Made by a program: the position numbers and the translations under genes. From Rubrivivax gelatinosus IL144 (lineage in GTDB: Bacteria > Pseudomonadota > Gammaproteobacteria > Burkholderiales > Burkholderiaceae_C): a DNA stretch of 64,000 nt. The stretch is from assembly GCF_000284255.1 (NCBI RefSeq), contig NC_017075.1:2046001-2110000 (forward strand). Reading direction: 5' to 3'. This document shows, one piece after another, positions 63,914 to 64,000 of this stretch. Every line of letters begins with the position of its first letter. Positions within the stretch are counted from its first letter, which is position 1. The notes under the pieces were generated by a model, which did no database searches, was not told where the DNA came from, and saw nothing but the letters and a program-made list of their open reading frames with translations.

Positions 63914-64000
63914 TCAGATCTTCTCGATCTGGACCCGGTTGGTGTGCTGCGGGTTGCCCTTGGCCAGCGGCGAGGGACGCTGCGAGGTCAGCACGTTGAC
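63914..64000 (-). CDS. dmsA: C-terminal end of a DmsA-like molybdopterin reductase (cut by window edge)
   Basis: The last 28 codons are inside the window and read VNVLTSQRPSPLAKGNPQHT..VQIEKI, the usual C-terminus of DmsA-type DMSO reductases. The enzyme continues to the right. Identity is supported by the dmsB, dmsC and chaperone genes downstream on the same strand. Confidence 0.85.
   Translation of the reverse strand, partial: VNVLTSQRPSPLAKGNPQHTNRVQIEKI

Overview
The window is about 70% GC and almost gap-free in coding sequence. It looks like a Burkholderiales chromosome, most like Rubrivivax/Roseateles-type relatives. This rests on base composition, gene content (Bug-family receptor, flavocytochrome c, Sox proteins, DMSO reductase, CIO-type cytochrome bd) and protein character, not on a database search. 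I see no rRNA, tRNA, CRISPR array, insertion sequence or prophage.

Positions 1-25.6 kb hold a nearly complete second ('lateral', laf-type) flagellar system. On the minus strand fliM and fliN lead out of the left edge. On the plus strand run fliEFGHIJ, fliD-fliS-fliT, fliK, fliL, its own sigma-28, motA-motB, its own FlgM/FlgN, a separate muramidase, then flgBCDEFGHIJKL and an unrecognised 351-residue protein. flgA is inverted and its start codon overlaps that of flgB. The gene order is that of lateral flagellar loci, but no flagellin and no LafK-type sigma-54 activator are present. A good sigma-28 promoter stands in front of fliE. FlgJ is split into two genes.

Positions 25.7-31.5 kb carry metY, a Bug-type solute receptor, and a family 2A encapsulin nanocompartment: the shell protein followed by a SufS-type cysteine desulfurase with a long disordered N-terminal cargo-loading region. 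Positions 40.1-45.7 kb hold more cysteine chemistry: a cystathionine gamma-lyase/synthase, a CBS-domain cystathionine beta-synthase, a rhodanese, CysK, an EpsC-type serine acetyltransferase and a small XRE regulator. Together these could make O-acetylserine and cysteine, interconvert cysteine and homocysteine, and release sulfane sulfur inside the shell.

Between these blocks lie single genes and small operons: a class A beta-lactamase with an intact active site, a PD-(D/E)xK-like protein, a YigZ/IMPACT protein, a possible CarG-like periplasmic protein, a CapA-like protein, cydAB with a 47-residue third subunit, an SDR-fold protein that has lost the usual Tyr and Lys, and a candidate structured small RNA near 40.0 kb.

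Positions 45.8-56.2 kb contain a large BvgS-like hybrid sensor kinase, an unknown secreted protein, and a Fap-like functional-amyloid locus: an 880-residue Gly/Ala/Ser/Thr-rich secreted protein, a periplasmic C39 double-glycine peptidase flanked by two small secreted paralogues that each carry a Gly-Gly motif, and a divergently transcribed FapF-like outer-membrane channel. This is the part most likely to hold undescribed biology.

Positions 56.4-64 kb hold a PACE efflux protein, a GFA-type zinc protein, a sulfide/thiosulfate block (flavocytochrome c subunits, a second flavoprotein, SoxY, SoxZ) and, on the minus strand, the DMSO-reductase-type genes dmsA (edge), dmsB, dmsC, a TorD-type chaperone and a nitroreductase.
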